Assembly: GCA_035566435.1 (NCBI GenBank)
Contig: DATMRF010000143.1
Location: 7,604-71,603, forward strand
Direction: 5' to 3'
DNA: 64,000 nucleotides
Origin: DATMRF01 sp035566435
GTDB taxonomy: Bacteria > Verrucomicrobiota > Verrucomicrobiia > Limisphaerales > UBA8199
Shown here: in pieces, positions 1 to 8,097 of the stretch
Layout of the letters: each line of letters starts with the position of its first letter
Position numbering within the stretch: position 1 is the stretch's first letter
Made by a program: the position numbers and the translations under genes
Notes under the pieces: model-generated
Databases searched by the model: none
Seen by the model: the letters and a program-made list of their open reading frames with translations, nothing else
What the model was told of the DNA's origin: nothing

Positions 1-1513
1 TCTTTAAGTACTCGCTGTTGTAACTCACCAAGTACCCTGACTCCTGGATAAGGTCGCCAGTCTTTACAGAGTTCATGGTCTGGGGCAGGGCGAGCGTCAC
101 CACCGCAGGCGAGGCAACCTCGTCGGGGCCAACCAACTCAAACCCAAGCTCGCGCAGTCGCGGCCGAAGCCAATCCCGGAGTTGCTCCAGTTCAGCAAAG
201 CGGTCATCCCATCGAACGCGCTTGACCGCAGCGTGCAACGCATGCAAGAGGTTCGACGAGAAGGTAAACGGAATTCCCGCCTGCGCCGCGTAATGCCCCA
301 GATCGAGATACCGCGGCAAGCGCGGCGCCGACCACGGGAGTTCATGGTGGTAGAAAACCATCGAAACCCCCGGGTAGGAACGCAGTCCCTTGCCGCTGGA
401 AGCGGACGCCAGATAAACTCCCTTCAAGTCAAGCGGCACGGTGCCGATCGAGCTCATGCAATCCACGCACAGCTTCAGGCGGAACTTCGCGCAAAGCGCT
501 TTCAAGGCGTCGAGTTCGCTCAGCACGCCCGTCGAGGTTTCGCAATGCGTACACCAAAGCCAACCGAGGCCTGGTCGCTTCGCGACTGCTGCCCGCACCG
601 CGGCCAGATCGAAAGGAGCCTCCCAGGGAAATTCGAGGCCCTCGAAGTCCAATCCCATCCGGCGCGCGTGGTCCAGCAGCCGCTCGCCGAACTCGCCGTT
701 GCTCAACACCAGCCCGGGCTTTCCCTCGAGCAAAAGCTGGCCCGCGATCACGTCGTTGGCCAGCGTGCCGGACCCGAGCAGCAGTTCGACCCGCCCCGCG
801 CTGACGAGGTCGCAAAGAATTCGCTTTGTGGCCTGGAATTCCTTCACAAAACCTTCGCTGCGATGCGACTCCGGCGCCAACTCGAACGCGCGCCGGACTT
901 CGCGGCGCACCGTGACCGGACCGGGCAGGAAATTGACCGCGCTGGACTGGAAGAAGTGCGAGGGAGAAGTGCGAAGAAACTCGCGCGCCGTCGTCTCGAA
1001 CGTCTCCAACGTGATGTACATGGGCTGGAACTGGGCTTCACCGGCGCCGACAAGCGGCCCAAAAGGCACGAACCCCAGGTGATGGTAGAGTTTAAACTGG
1101 CGCGTCGTGCCCGAGATGATCGCAAGGTCATAGCCTTTTTCGACGCCGTGCTGCCACAGCAGCGCCAGGATGCCCTGCAACACCTGCGCGCCGCGGAATT
1201 GTTTTTCGACGGCCAGCAAACGGATCTCACAGATTTTGCGACCGGCAGGCAGGAAGGATTCGAGGCCGGCCAGCTTTTGGTCCAGTGAAAATGGCCGGTT
1301 GCCGCGCACCGCCAGCATGCCGGCGAGCTTTTGCCCGCTGAGACAAATCAAGTAGGTGTTTTCGGAGTGAAACTTGTCCACCAGCCGGTGTGTCGGCGAT
1401 TGTTGATGCTGGGGAATCTCCTCGACGAACGTTTTGTAGTTGAGCCGGTGGATTTGCTCTAACTCCCAATCTTCAGCGGCGAATTTAAAAACGAGTGACG
1501 ATTTTGAGGTCAT
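1..1513 (-). CDS. GNAT acetyltransferase / class-V PLP aminotransferase fusion (3' end cut by window edge)
   Basis: Reading the minus strand from the ATG at 1513 gives 504 uninterrupted codons to the window edge, so the C-terminus is missing. Residues 1 to about 165 look like a GNAT acyltransferase domain, with an acyl-CoA-loop-like segment (EKQFRGAQVLQG) and the late-GNAT pattern YHHLGFVPFG. From about residue 180 the protein is a fold-type-I class-V aminotransferase of the alanine-glyoxylate / 2-aminoethylphosphonate transaminase type: LLGSGTLAND, THCETSTGVL, the cofactor aspartate in VDCMSSIG (about D351) and the PLP lysine in SSGKGL (about K375). Its ATG overlaps the TGA of the upstream plsY-like tail (ATGA), so the two are probably translationally coupled. 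The fold calls are strong; substrates cannot be told. A long plus-strand open frame over the same bases is its antisense shadow. Confidence 0.85.
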   Translation of the reverse strand, partial: MTSKSSLVFKFAAEDWELEQIHRLNYKTFVEEIPQHQQSPTHRLVDKFHSENTYLICLSGQKLAGMLAVRGNRPFSLDQKLAGLESFLPAGRKICEIRLLAVEKQFRGAQVLQGILALLWQHGVEKGYDLAIISGTTRQFKLYHHLGFVPFGPLVGAGEAQFQPMYITLETFETTAREFLRTSPSHFFQSSAVNFLPGPVTVRREVRRAFELAPESHRSEGFVKEFQATKRILCDLVSAGRVELLLGSGTLANDVIAGQLLLEGKPGLVLSNGEFGERLLDHARRMGLDFEGLEFPWEAPFDLAAVRAAVAKRPGLGWLWCTHCETSTGVLSELDALKALCAKFRLKLCVDCMSSIGTVPLDLKGVYLASASSGKGLRSYPGVSMVFYHHELPWSAPRLPRYLDLGHYAAQAGIPFTFSSNLLHALHAAVKRVRWDDRFAELEQLRDWLRPRLRELGFELVGPDEVASPAVVTLALPQTMNSVKTGDLIQESGYLVSYNSEYLK

Positions 1514-1673
1514 GGGTCAGGGGGATGATGTTTTGGCAGGCCGCGCCGCTCGAGTAGATGTGAAAACTCTTCGACGAAATTCCTGCGATGGGCGACGACT
1601 ACCAGCGCAGCCAGGATGGACACGCAGGCCACTTTGGACGCGTCATAGGCCAGACTCGCCGGCTCCCCCTCCC
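1510..1673 (-). other. Out-of-frame C-terminal segment of the plsY-like gene
   Basis: This stretch, read one frame away from the main plsY frame, encodes EPASLAYDASKVACVSILAA followed by a basic segment VVVAHRRNFVEEF, which is what the end of a PlsY protein normally looks like (last helix, then a HRxN-type tail). Its TGA at 1512-1510 overlaps the ATG of the next gene at 1513. That precise overlap supports this frame as the true ancestral end. Confidence 0.6.
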
Positions 1674-2201
1674 AAGATACACGCTCACGAACGGCAGGCA
1701 GGCAAACGCAAGCAGACCCGCCAACATGGTTCTCCGCACGAGGGGGCACAGGACGGCAAATGAAAGCGCGACGGCCAATGCCAGGCGAAAATCGTACACC
1801 ACCAGCCCGCCCAATGAGGTAGCTATCCCCTTCCCTCCGTGAAAACGCAACTGCACAGGCCAAATGTGACCTGCGACGACCGACACCATGGCGAGTCCCA
1901 CCAGCCGCTGATCGCGGGTAAGGTATTGCACCGCCGCAACGGCTAACATCCCCTTGACCACGTCCCCTACCATCGTTAACAAAAAACCGGCCCAGCCCAA
2001 CGCTCGTCCCGCGTTCCTGGCCCCAACATTTCCACTCCCCAATTCGCGCAGGTCCGGGCCAGTTCGCCAACGCACCAGGTAATACCCGGTCGTGAAACAG
2101 CCCAGAACGTAGGCGCCTAAAGCCGTGCCACCTGCCTGGTCCCAACGAACCGATTGCATTTGTTCAACCCAATGCATGGCCCTGTTCAGGTCCTGCCCCA
2201 A
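1599..2201 (-). CDS. plsY: PlsY-like glycerol-3-phosphate acyltransferase, probably frameshifted near its C-terminus
   Basis: PlsY is an inner-membrane enzyme that moves an acyl group from acyl-phosphate to glycerol-3-phosphate to start phospholipid synthesis. The frame shows the family's conserved blocks: a first membrane helix ending GCFTTGYYLVRW, the GSGNVGARNAGR motif, and FHGGKGIATSLGG, with further hydrophobic helices after them. The frame starts at a TTG at 2201; an in-frame ATG at 2177 is an alternative. After VSVYLG (about 1671) the sequence turns into an implausible tail (RGSRRVWPMTRPKWP) ending at 1599. The normal hydrophobic C-terminus continues in another frame down to 1510, so a single-base indel in the G-rich run at 1662-1673 is likely. 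Family assignment is good; whether the gene is intact is uncertain. Confidence 0.75.
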   Translation of the reverse strand: MGQDLNRAMHWVEQMQSVRWDQAGGTALGAYVLGCFTTGYYLVRWRTGPDLRELGSGNVGARNAGRALGWAGFLLTMVGDVVKGMLAVAAVQYLTRDQRLVGLAMVSVVAGHIWPVQLRFHGGKGIATSLGGLVVYDFRLALAVALSFAVLCPLVRRTMLAGLLAFACLPFVSVYLGRGSRRVWPMTRPKWPACPSWLRW

Positions 2202-2345
2202 GAATGCACAGAGGCGTCACGAGCGAACTCTAGCGGTTAAACGGACAGACTGTGAATCAAAAATTTCGCGCAAACATCGTTTCTTTCGATTTCGGCTTGC
2301 ATGCGACCAAACGAGCGGCTTTTCTCTGTCGTGAAGGGACCACTT

Positions 2346-3488
2346 ATGAAACAGCTCAATATCGGACTCATCGGCTATGGCTTCATGGGACGCGCCCACT
2401 CCAACGCCTTCCGCAAAGCAGGCAACTTCTTCGATTTGAAATATCAGCCTGTGCTCAAAGCGGTGTGCGGCCGGGACGCCGCGAAAGCGCAGGCGTTTGC
2501 TGCGAAATGGGGCTATGAATCCGTTGAAACCGATTGGCGGAAACTGGTCGCCCGCGGGGACATTGACTTGCTCGACATCGCCTGCCCCAACGACGTGCAC
2601 AAGGACATCGCCATCGCTGCCGCCAAAGCTGGAAAGATGATCCTGTGCGAAAAACCTCTGGCCATGACTGGCCCTCAGGGTTTGAAGATGGTGCAGGCGG
2701 TCGAGAAGGTCGGCGTTCCCAACATGGTATGGTATAATTACCGGCGCATCCCCGCGGTCACGCTCGCGAAACAGCTCATCGACGAAGGTCGCCTCGGCCG
2801 CATCTTCCATTACCGCGCGAAGTTTCTGCAGGACTGGACCATTTCCAAAGACCTGCCCCAGGGTGGCGCGGGCCTTTGGCGCCTGGATGTGAGAGTCGCC
2901 GGCAGCGGTGTCACTGGCGACCTCCTCGCACATTGCATCGATACGGCTCTGTGGCTTAACGGCCCGCTCGAAAAGGTTAATGCCATGACGGAAACCTTCA
3001 TCAAAGAGCGCAAACATAACCTCACCGGCAAAGTCGAAAAAGTTGGTATTGATGACGCCTGCGCGTTTCTAGCACGGTTCAAGAACGGCTCGCTGGCCAC
3101 CTTTGAATCCACCCGTTACGCCCGTGGGCACAAGGCTTTGTACACCTTCGAGATCAACGGCGAACACGCCTCGATTTCCTGGGACCTGCACGACCTGCAC
3201 CGCCTTGAGTACTTCGAACATCGCGACGAAGGCCGCCTCCGGGGCTGGCGCACCATCCATGTAACTGACGGAGACCACCCCTACATGGGCAAATGGTGGG
3301 TGCCGGGCCTGCAAATCGGCTACGAGCACAGTTTCGTGCACCAATTTGCTGATTTCCTCGAGGGCATGGCTACCCGGAAACCCGCCAGCCCGACCTTCCG
3401 GGATGCGCTGGAAACTCAATACGTCTGCGATGCCGTGTTGAAGTCGGGAAAGAACGGGCGTTGGGAAAAGGTCGAAACGGCCAGGTGA
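2346..3488 (+). CDS. Gfo/Idh/MocA-family NAD(P)-dependent oxidoreductase
   Basis: A cytoplasmic sugar or inositol dehydrogenase-type enzyme of 380 residues. The N-terminal Rossmann fold shows the dinucleotide motif GLIGYGFMGRAH at about residues 6-17, the DIDLLDIACPNDVH strand, and the family hallmark LCEKPLA at about residue 100. The middle and C-terminus (GVTGDLLAHCIDTALWL) match the substrate-binding GFO_IDH_MocA_C region, with the catalytic-type histidine in DLLAHCID. The ATG at 2346 is preferred over an upstream ATG at 2301 because homologous sequence starts at MKQLNIGLIG and an AAGGGA purine run lies just before it. It stands alone on the plus strand between plsY and rpoD. The substrate is unknown; the family is abundant in carbohydrate-degrading Verrucomicrobiota. 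Confidence 0.88.
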   Translation: MKQLNIGLIGYGFMGRAHSNAFRKAGNFFDLKYQPVLKAVCGRDAAKAQAFAAKWGYESVETDWRKLVARGDIDLLDIACPNDVHKDIAIAAAKAGKMILCEKPLAMTGPQGLKMVQAVEKVGVPNMVWYNYRRIPAVTLAKQLIDEGRLGRIFHYRAKFLQDWTISKDLPQGGAGLWRLDVRVAGSGVTGDLLAHCIDTALWLNGPLEKVNAMTETFIKERKHNLTGKVEKVGIDDACAFLARFKNGSLATFESTRYARGHKALYTFEINGEHASISWDLHDLHRLEYFEHRDEGRLRGWRTIHVTDGDHPYMGKWWVPGLQIGYEHSFVHQFADFLEGMATRKPASPTFRDALETQYVCDAVLKSGKNGRWEKVETAR

Positions 3489-3940
3489 ACGAGCCGGGAA
3501 GCTAGCCGGAGGATTGCAAACAACGTTCGAGCAATTGGTTACGGCCGTGAATATTTAACGATACAGGATCCGCTCATGTAATCCTAAGTCACTCTGCTGC
3601 AATAGCCTAATCGACTCGATTCGCCAGCTGGTACAGGCCTGACGCAAAAGTGAAAAAAGCCCCATTTCCTGCTTGCAAGTCGCTAGGGAACGTGGCGTAG
3701 TTCTCCAAGGCACAGGTTAGCGTTATCACGCGGGCAACGAGCACAATCCAAGCTGCCTTGATAATTCGGGCCAGGTGGAGAATAATATATTGTGCGTGCG
3801 TGTCTGTCTTCCGTTGTTGGCGGTCTCCAAGAGTCTGGTGTGGCCGGCAGTACCGATCAAAGACCCAAGTTACGAACCGTTGTGGCTGATTGGTTTACAC
3901 GATTTGTGAACCAAAGCGGACCCTGTGCGTCTGATTATCT
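3489..3940 (+). other. 452-base non-coding stretch upstream of rpoD
   Basis: I see no credible gene here in either direction. It includes an AT-richer patch (about 3780-3795) and, just before rpoD, the palindrome described separately. It probably holds the rpoD promoter region. Confidence 0.5.
3890..3914 (+). promoter_or_regulatory. Operator-like palindrome before rpoD
   Basis: TTGGTTTACA, five bases, then TGTGAACCAA: ten-base arms that pair except at one position, ending 26 bases before the rpoD ATG. The size and symmetry suit a dimeric repressor or activator site. No regulator is identified. Confidence 0.4.
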
Positions 3941-5803
3941 ATGCTGAATAGGAAAGAGAGCAAACTAACGGGCAGCCCCGCCAAGCAAGGCCGAAGCAGC
4001 CAGCGTACCCCGACGACCAAGCCGAGCCAGCCTCGGCGGCGTTTTATCATTTCCGCTAAAGCCGCCGGTCGTCCCGAGGTTCGTCCTCAGGAAAGCCCCA
4101 ATGGCTCCTCCAAGTTCCACGCCCACCCTCCCCATCCGAAAGTTGGTCCCGGCGGTCAGCCCAAAGTGCCCGGTTCACCCCCTTCTCCCGTCGATTTGGC
4201 CGAGACCATTAAGACGCTTCTCCACCTGGCTCACGAGAATGGCCATGTTACTTACGACGACATCAACGACGTCCTGCCGGAGGGGATGTCGCCCGACGAT
4301 TTAGATGAACTCTATACCAAGCTTCGCGGGCTGGATGTAGAGATTGTCGATCATGCAGAGGTCGAACGCGCGAAACCGGCCGAACCCGAAGAGGAAGAAG
4401 ATGCGCGGCTGGAAGTCCTGGACGACCCGGTCCGGATGTACATGAACCAGATGGGTAAAGTGCCGCTGTTGACGCGCGAGCAGGAAGTCGAGATTTGCAA
4501 ACGCATCGAAGAAGCAGAAGCGGAAATGAAACGGCTGGTTTACAGCCTCGGTTTCACGGCGAAGGAACACATCGCAATTGCCGAGAAGCTGTTGTCCGAG
4601 CCGCCCAAGGAACGTTTTGACCGGGTGGTGGTCGATAAGAAAGTCGCCAACCGTGAGGGCCACCTCAAAGAGCTGCGCAATCTCATCAAGAAGATTCGCG
4701 GTCTCGATGGGAACGTGGACGAGAAATACCTCAGCTGGCAAAAGGCCGCGCAAAAGCATCGCGAGAAGGTCCTGACCAGTTTTCGAAAACTCGACAAAAG
4801 GCTGCAGGACACCTTTCCGAAGTTTTTCTACAAGCAGAAGGTCCTTGAGGACATGATCGTGGTTGCGGGCAACGTTCACGAGAAATTTCAGGCCAGCCTG
4901 CGCCGCATTCAGGAATTGGAATCGCACCGCAAATCGGGCGAGCAGCAATCCGCGCTCCATGGGGAGCGCACCAAGATCCAGGCCCTCGAATTGTTCGTGC
5001 GGATGCCCCGCGAGGACTTTTTCAAGGTGTTCGGCCAGCTGAAACGAGCCGCCGACCGCGCTCATCAGGCCAAGACCCACATGGCCGAAGCCAACCTCCG
5101 CCTCGTCGTGTCCGTCGCCAAAAAGTACACCAACCGCGGCCAATCCTTCCTCGATCTCATCCAGGAAGGAAATATTGGCCTGATGAAAGGCGTCGAAAAG
5201 TTCGAATACCGGCGCGGCTACAAATTCTCGACCTACGCCATCTGGTGGATTCGGCAGGCGATCACCCGCTCGATTGCCGACCAGGCCCGGACCATCCGCA
5301 TCCCGGTGCACATGATCGAAATCATGAACAAACTCTGGCGCGCGCAGAAGCAGCTCACCCAGGAGCTCGGCCGGGAGCCGACTCCGGAGGAGATCGCCGA
5401 CGAGATGCACATGCCGGTGGCCCGCATCAATTCGCTGCTCAAGATGGCCCAGCAGCCAATTTCCCTCCATGCCCCCGTCGGCGATGACGGCGATGTGAGC
5501 GTTGGCGATTTCATTGAGGACAAGAGCGCCGAGAATCCTTCGGATGTCACCAGCTACAGCCTGCTGAAAGAGAAGCTGGGCGACGTGCTCACCAGCCTGA
5601 CCGAGCGCGAGCGCAAAATCCTCGAGATGCGTTTCGGTCTGGTTGATGGCTACGAGCGGACGTTGGAAGAAATCGGCAAGATGTACAACGTCACGCGCGA
5701 GCGCATCCGGCAAATTGAGGCCAAGGCGCTGCGTAAGCTGCGCCACCCCACGCGCGTCCGCCATCTGCAAGGCTTCCTCGACACGGAGGAGGAAGCGGCC
5801 TAG
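3941..5803 (+). CDS. rpoD: RNA polymerase primary sigma factor RpoD (sigma-70)
   Basis: The housekeeping sigma factor, 620 residues. After a basic, proline-rich N-terminus of about 80 residues comes a region 1.1-like segment (IKTLLHLAHENGHVTYDDIN), then region 1.2 (DPVRMYMNQMGKVPLLTREQE), a long acidic and lysine-rich non-conserved insert, region 2 (NLRLVVSVAKKYTNRGQSFL through YKFSTYAIWWIRQAITRSIA) from about residue 383, region 3, and region 4.2 with the helix-turn-helix VTRERIRQIEAKALRKLRHP at about residue 585. All promoter-recognition segments expected of a group 1 sigma factor are present. No clear Shine-Dalgarno precedes the ATG. The 489-codon open frame on the opposite strand is a codon-bias shadow. 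Confidence 0.97.
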   Translation: MLNRKESKLTGSPAKQGRSSQRTPTTKPSQPRRRFIISAKAAGRPEVRPQESPNGSSKFHAHPPHPKVGPGGQPKVPGSPPSPVDLAETIKTLLHLAHENGHVTYDDINDVLPEGMSPDDLDELYTKLRGLDVEIVDHAEVERAKPAEPEEEEDARLEVLDDPVRMYMNQMGKVPLLTREQEVEICKRIEEAEAEMKRLVYSLGFTAKEHIAIAEKLLSEPPKERFDRVVVDKKVANREGHLKELRNLIKKIRGLDGNVDEKYLSWQKAAQKHREKVLTSFRKLDKRLQDTFPKFFYKQKVLEDMIVVAGNVHEKFQASLRRIQELESHRKSGEQQSALHGERTKIQALELFVRMPREDFFKVFGQLKRAADRAHQAKTHMAEANLRLVVSVAKKYTNRGQSFLDLIQEGNIGLMKGVEKFEYRRGYKFSTYAIWWIRQAITRSIADQARTIRIPVHMIEIMNKLWRAQKQLTQELGREPTPEEIADEMHMPVARINSLLKMAQQPISLHAPVGDDGDVSVGDFIEDKSAENPSDVTSYSLLKEKLGDVLTSLTERERKILEMRFGLVDGYERTLEEIGKMYNVTRERIRQIEAKALRKLRHPTRVRHLQGFLDTEEEAA

Positions 5804-5841
5804 CCTGAGTAGTTCAGCCCCCTGAATGTGGCGCAGGCCTC

Positions 5842-5857
5842 TCCCGCCGTGGCGGGA
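5842..5857 (+). terminator. GC hairpin after rpoD
   Basis: TCCCGCC, two bases, GGCGGGA forms a perfect seven-pair stem 38 bases past the rpoD stop. It lacks a T-run, so it may be only one of the hairpins in this convergent gap. Confidence 0.4.
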
Positions 5858-5907
5858 CCCGATCGCAGGTTTCCAAACGTGCTGACGCTTCGCGGGATTC
5901 TACACTG

Positions 5908-5950
5908 CGCCGACTTGGAAGTCGGCGATACAGCAGGCTTGGAAGCCTGC
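5908..5950 (+). repeat. Twin hairpins sharing the loop TTGGAA
   Basis: CGCCGAC-TTGGAA-GTCGGCG (5908-5927) is followed six bases later by GCAGGC-TTGGAA-GCCTGC (5933-5950). Stem sequences differ but the loop is identical, which marks a family of interspersed palindromes. They sit between the convergent rpoD and GH172 genes and could terminate both. Confidence 0.7.
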
Positions 5951-5964
5951 GCTACGGGACGCGT

Positions 5965-8067
5965 TCAATGCGCCGGGTCGAGCTTCACGTAATCCAGCGC
6001 GAACATGTAGCGCTTAACCGCCTGGACGTTCGCGCCAACGATTTCCACGGTTAGTTTGTGGTTGCCGGCCGCCAGGTCGCGAGTGCCCATCGGCAAGGGG
6101 CCGGTGGGAACAACCGAAGCGTGGTAAAGGTCCAAGGAGCCGCCGAGTTTCAGCCCATCGACATAAAGCTGCACGATGCCGTAGTCGGGAGCCTTGGTGA
6201 ATTGCATATTCAGCGTGTACGTGCCCGTCCTGGTCACCGGCAGCGCAAGATCCAACTTGTCGCCGGGTTTCGCGTCGATCCACCAAAGGTGGGCGTCGTT
6301 GCTCCATTGACCCGAGAACCCGCTCATGTCCTGCTCCTGCGGGTTGCCGCCAGTCTTGAAAAGGATTTTCATGCTTTCGCCTTCAATCGCACCTGGGACT
6401 TTAAAGTTCTGAACCGGGGCCCAGTACCCGACCCTTTCGCGGAGCGGCACCGGGCGATACGGGTCCTTCCCGCCAGGTGCCAGGTACCAATAGGCCGTGG
6501 CGGCGTATAGCGTGGGCCGCTGGTTGGAGAAATACTTTTCGATGCAGCCTTCGAAGGAGCGTTGGAAGGGCACATTGTCCGGGATATGCCACCGGTTGAC
6601 GGCGACGTGGCCTTTGTTGTTGCCGTCGTTGTGGGTCTGGTCGTGGTACGCGTTCTGGAACAAATGGGGGTCGCACCAGGCGTAGCCGAAGTAATCCTCC
6701 GAGCCGGTGCCGAAGGTCGATGGGAACTTTTCGCCATCGACGAAGAATTTCTCGTCCCCCTCACCCCACCACCCACCGCGCGGATTCCAAACGTGGAGCA
6801 GGACACCGGCGAACCGGCCCGCGCCTTCGGTCTTCAGAATAGGCCAGTCGATTCGGCGTTCCGGCTGCTCCGGCAAGAAGGCATCGCGATGCCATTTGGC
6901 GTGAAAGCGTCCTAACTGCTCAATCGGCCGCGACAGCGGATCGGAAGTCACCTCGAACGCGACTTGCCTTGTCACCTCTCCACCGTTTACCAACCGGATT
7001 TCGGCCGCAGCGTCGAAAGGCATGTACCAATTGCAGTACCACCAGCCGTCCTCATCCAAACCGAGCGGCAGGGAATGATATTTGTTCGCGCCCGCGGCGG
7101 TCCCGAAGAAGTCGCCCAGAGGCGCCCATACGCTGGGTTCCTTTTCATCATCCCATTTGATCTGCAGGATCAGTTCACGCAGCAGGTCGAGGTCGGCCGG
7201 GGCAGCCGGGAGGTCCAGTTTCACGCGCAGACTGGTAATCGCTTGCGGTCCCAGGATTTTCGCAACTGTCGTGCTCCCGCCGCCGGCGACGGTCACCATT
7301 TTCTTAAGGATCAGCTCGCCTGAGCCGTTCCCAGGGGGGATGGGTCCGCAGCGTTGCAGTGCGGCGTCCGCGTTGTCGAGCGCGGCATTCTCTTCAGGGC
7401 TTAAGTCCCTCTTGAAGGTCGGGACCTGCGTGCCTTTTGGAAAAGTTGAATACGTAAAATGGTAGTACGAACCCCAGCCGGGATCAGCGACGATCTTGCA
7501 CGACTTTTGATACGGGATCGGAGTGTAATTGTTCCAACCGCGCGCGACGGTATGAACGAGGGCGCCGCGCGTGAACGGCGGGTTTTTGTGGTCGAAATAA
7601 CCGACGAACGGAAGGTCCACCGCCGGCTCGCTCGCACCGTCAAGGTAGATGCGAACGTGCCCTTCCCTGGGCATCGCCGACCAGGTGCGCCAGATGCAGC
7701 CTGGGCCTTCCATCTCTGCCAGCACCAACTTATCGCCTTCTTTGCGGATGATGCCGTTACCGTCGCCGTTGGCATCCCAGGCGACGTATTTGCCCGACAC
7801 GGCATCATACCGGCTCTTCCGATCGTAACTGGACCACTGGGCGCACTGCTCTCCAGTCGCGGGAAGGACGGCGAGCTGCTCCAGGTCGGTGAGCCGGCCG
7901 ACCAGGTCCACGTAGGAAAGCGTTTGCTCGGCTGCAACGCGCGAACCGCATGCCGACAGCGTCAGGAGGACGCAAAAGACAAAACAGACTCGCCTCGCCT
8001 GGGGACGCGAGAGCCGCGGTTTGATTGGGGTGCAGTCCTGATTAGTTTGGAGTGGCTTCGGCTTCAT
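5965..8067 (-). CDS. GH172 (DUF2961) family secreted glycosidase, predicted lipoprotein
   Basis: 700 residues with a long basic n-region, a hydrophobic stretch and a lipobox (LTLSAC), so it is probably exported and lipid-anchored. The core is DUF2961, now GH172, whose characterised members act on fructofuranosides and arabinofuranosides. Visible family motifs are EGPGCIWRTW, DGWWYCNWYMPF and FGTGSEDYFG, the last carrying a conserved acidic pair (about E457, D458) that likely belongs to the active site. The C-terminal 150 residues look like an added beta-sandwich. A GGAGG Shine-Dalgarno lies seven bases before the ATG at 8067. It follows the binding-protein gene by 30 bases on the same strand, so it is probably the last gene of a permease/binding protein/hydrolase operon. 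Exact sugar unknown. Confidence 0.85.
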   Translation of the reverse strand: MKPKPLQTNQDCTPIKPRLSRPQARRVCFVFCVLLTLSACGSRVAAEQTLSYVDLVGRLTDLEQLAVLPATGEQCAQWSSYDRKSRYDAVSGKYVAWDANGDGNGIIRKEGDKLVLAEMEGPGCIWRTWSAMPREGHVRIYLDGASEPAVDLPFVGYFDHKNPPFTRGALVHTVARGWNNYTPIPYQKSCKIVADPGWGSYYHFTYSTFPKGTQVPTFKRDLSPEENAALDNADAALQRCGPIPPGNGSGELILKKMVTVAGGGSTTVAKILGPQAITSLRVKLDLPAAPADLDLLRELILQIKWDDEKEPSVWAPLGDFFGTAAGANKYHSLPLGLDEDGWWYCNWYMPFDAAAEIRLVNGGEVTRQVAFEVTSDPLSRPIEQLGRFHAKWHRDAFLPEQPERRIDWPILKTEGAGRFAGVLLHVWNPRGGWWGEGDEKFFVDGEKFPSTFGTGSEDYFGYAWCDPHLFQNAYHDQTHNDGNNKGHVAVNRWHIPDNVPFQRSFEGCIEKYFSNQRPTLYAATAYWYLAPGGKDPYRPVPLRERVGYWAPVQNFKVPGAIEGESMKILFKTGGNPQEQDMSGFSGQWSNDAHLWWIDAKPGDKLDLALPVTRTGTYTLNMQFTKAPDYGIVQLYVDGLKLGGSLDLYHASVVPTGPLPMGTRDLAAGNHKLTVEIVGANVQAVKRYMFALDYVKLDPAH

Positions 8068-8097
8068 AAATCGCCTCCGAGTCAGTCGTCGCCTGCC

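Noticed and set aside
182..1288. 368-codon open frame on the plus strand
   Set aside because: It is antisense to the GNAT/aminotransferase fusion, which has clear domain motifs; the plus-strand text is arginine- and glutamine-rich with no domain.
4301..5770. 489-codon open frame opposite rpoD
   Set aside because: Codon-bias shadow of a well-conserved sigma factor.
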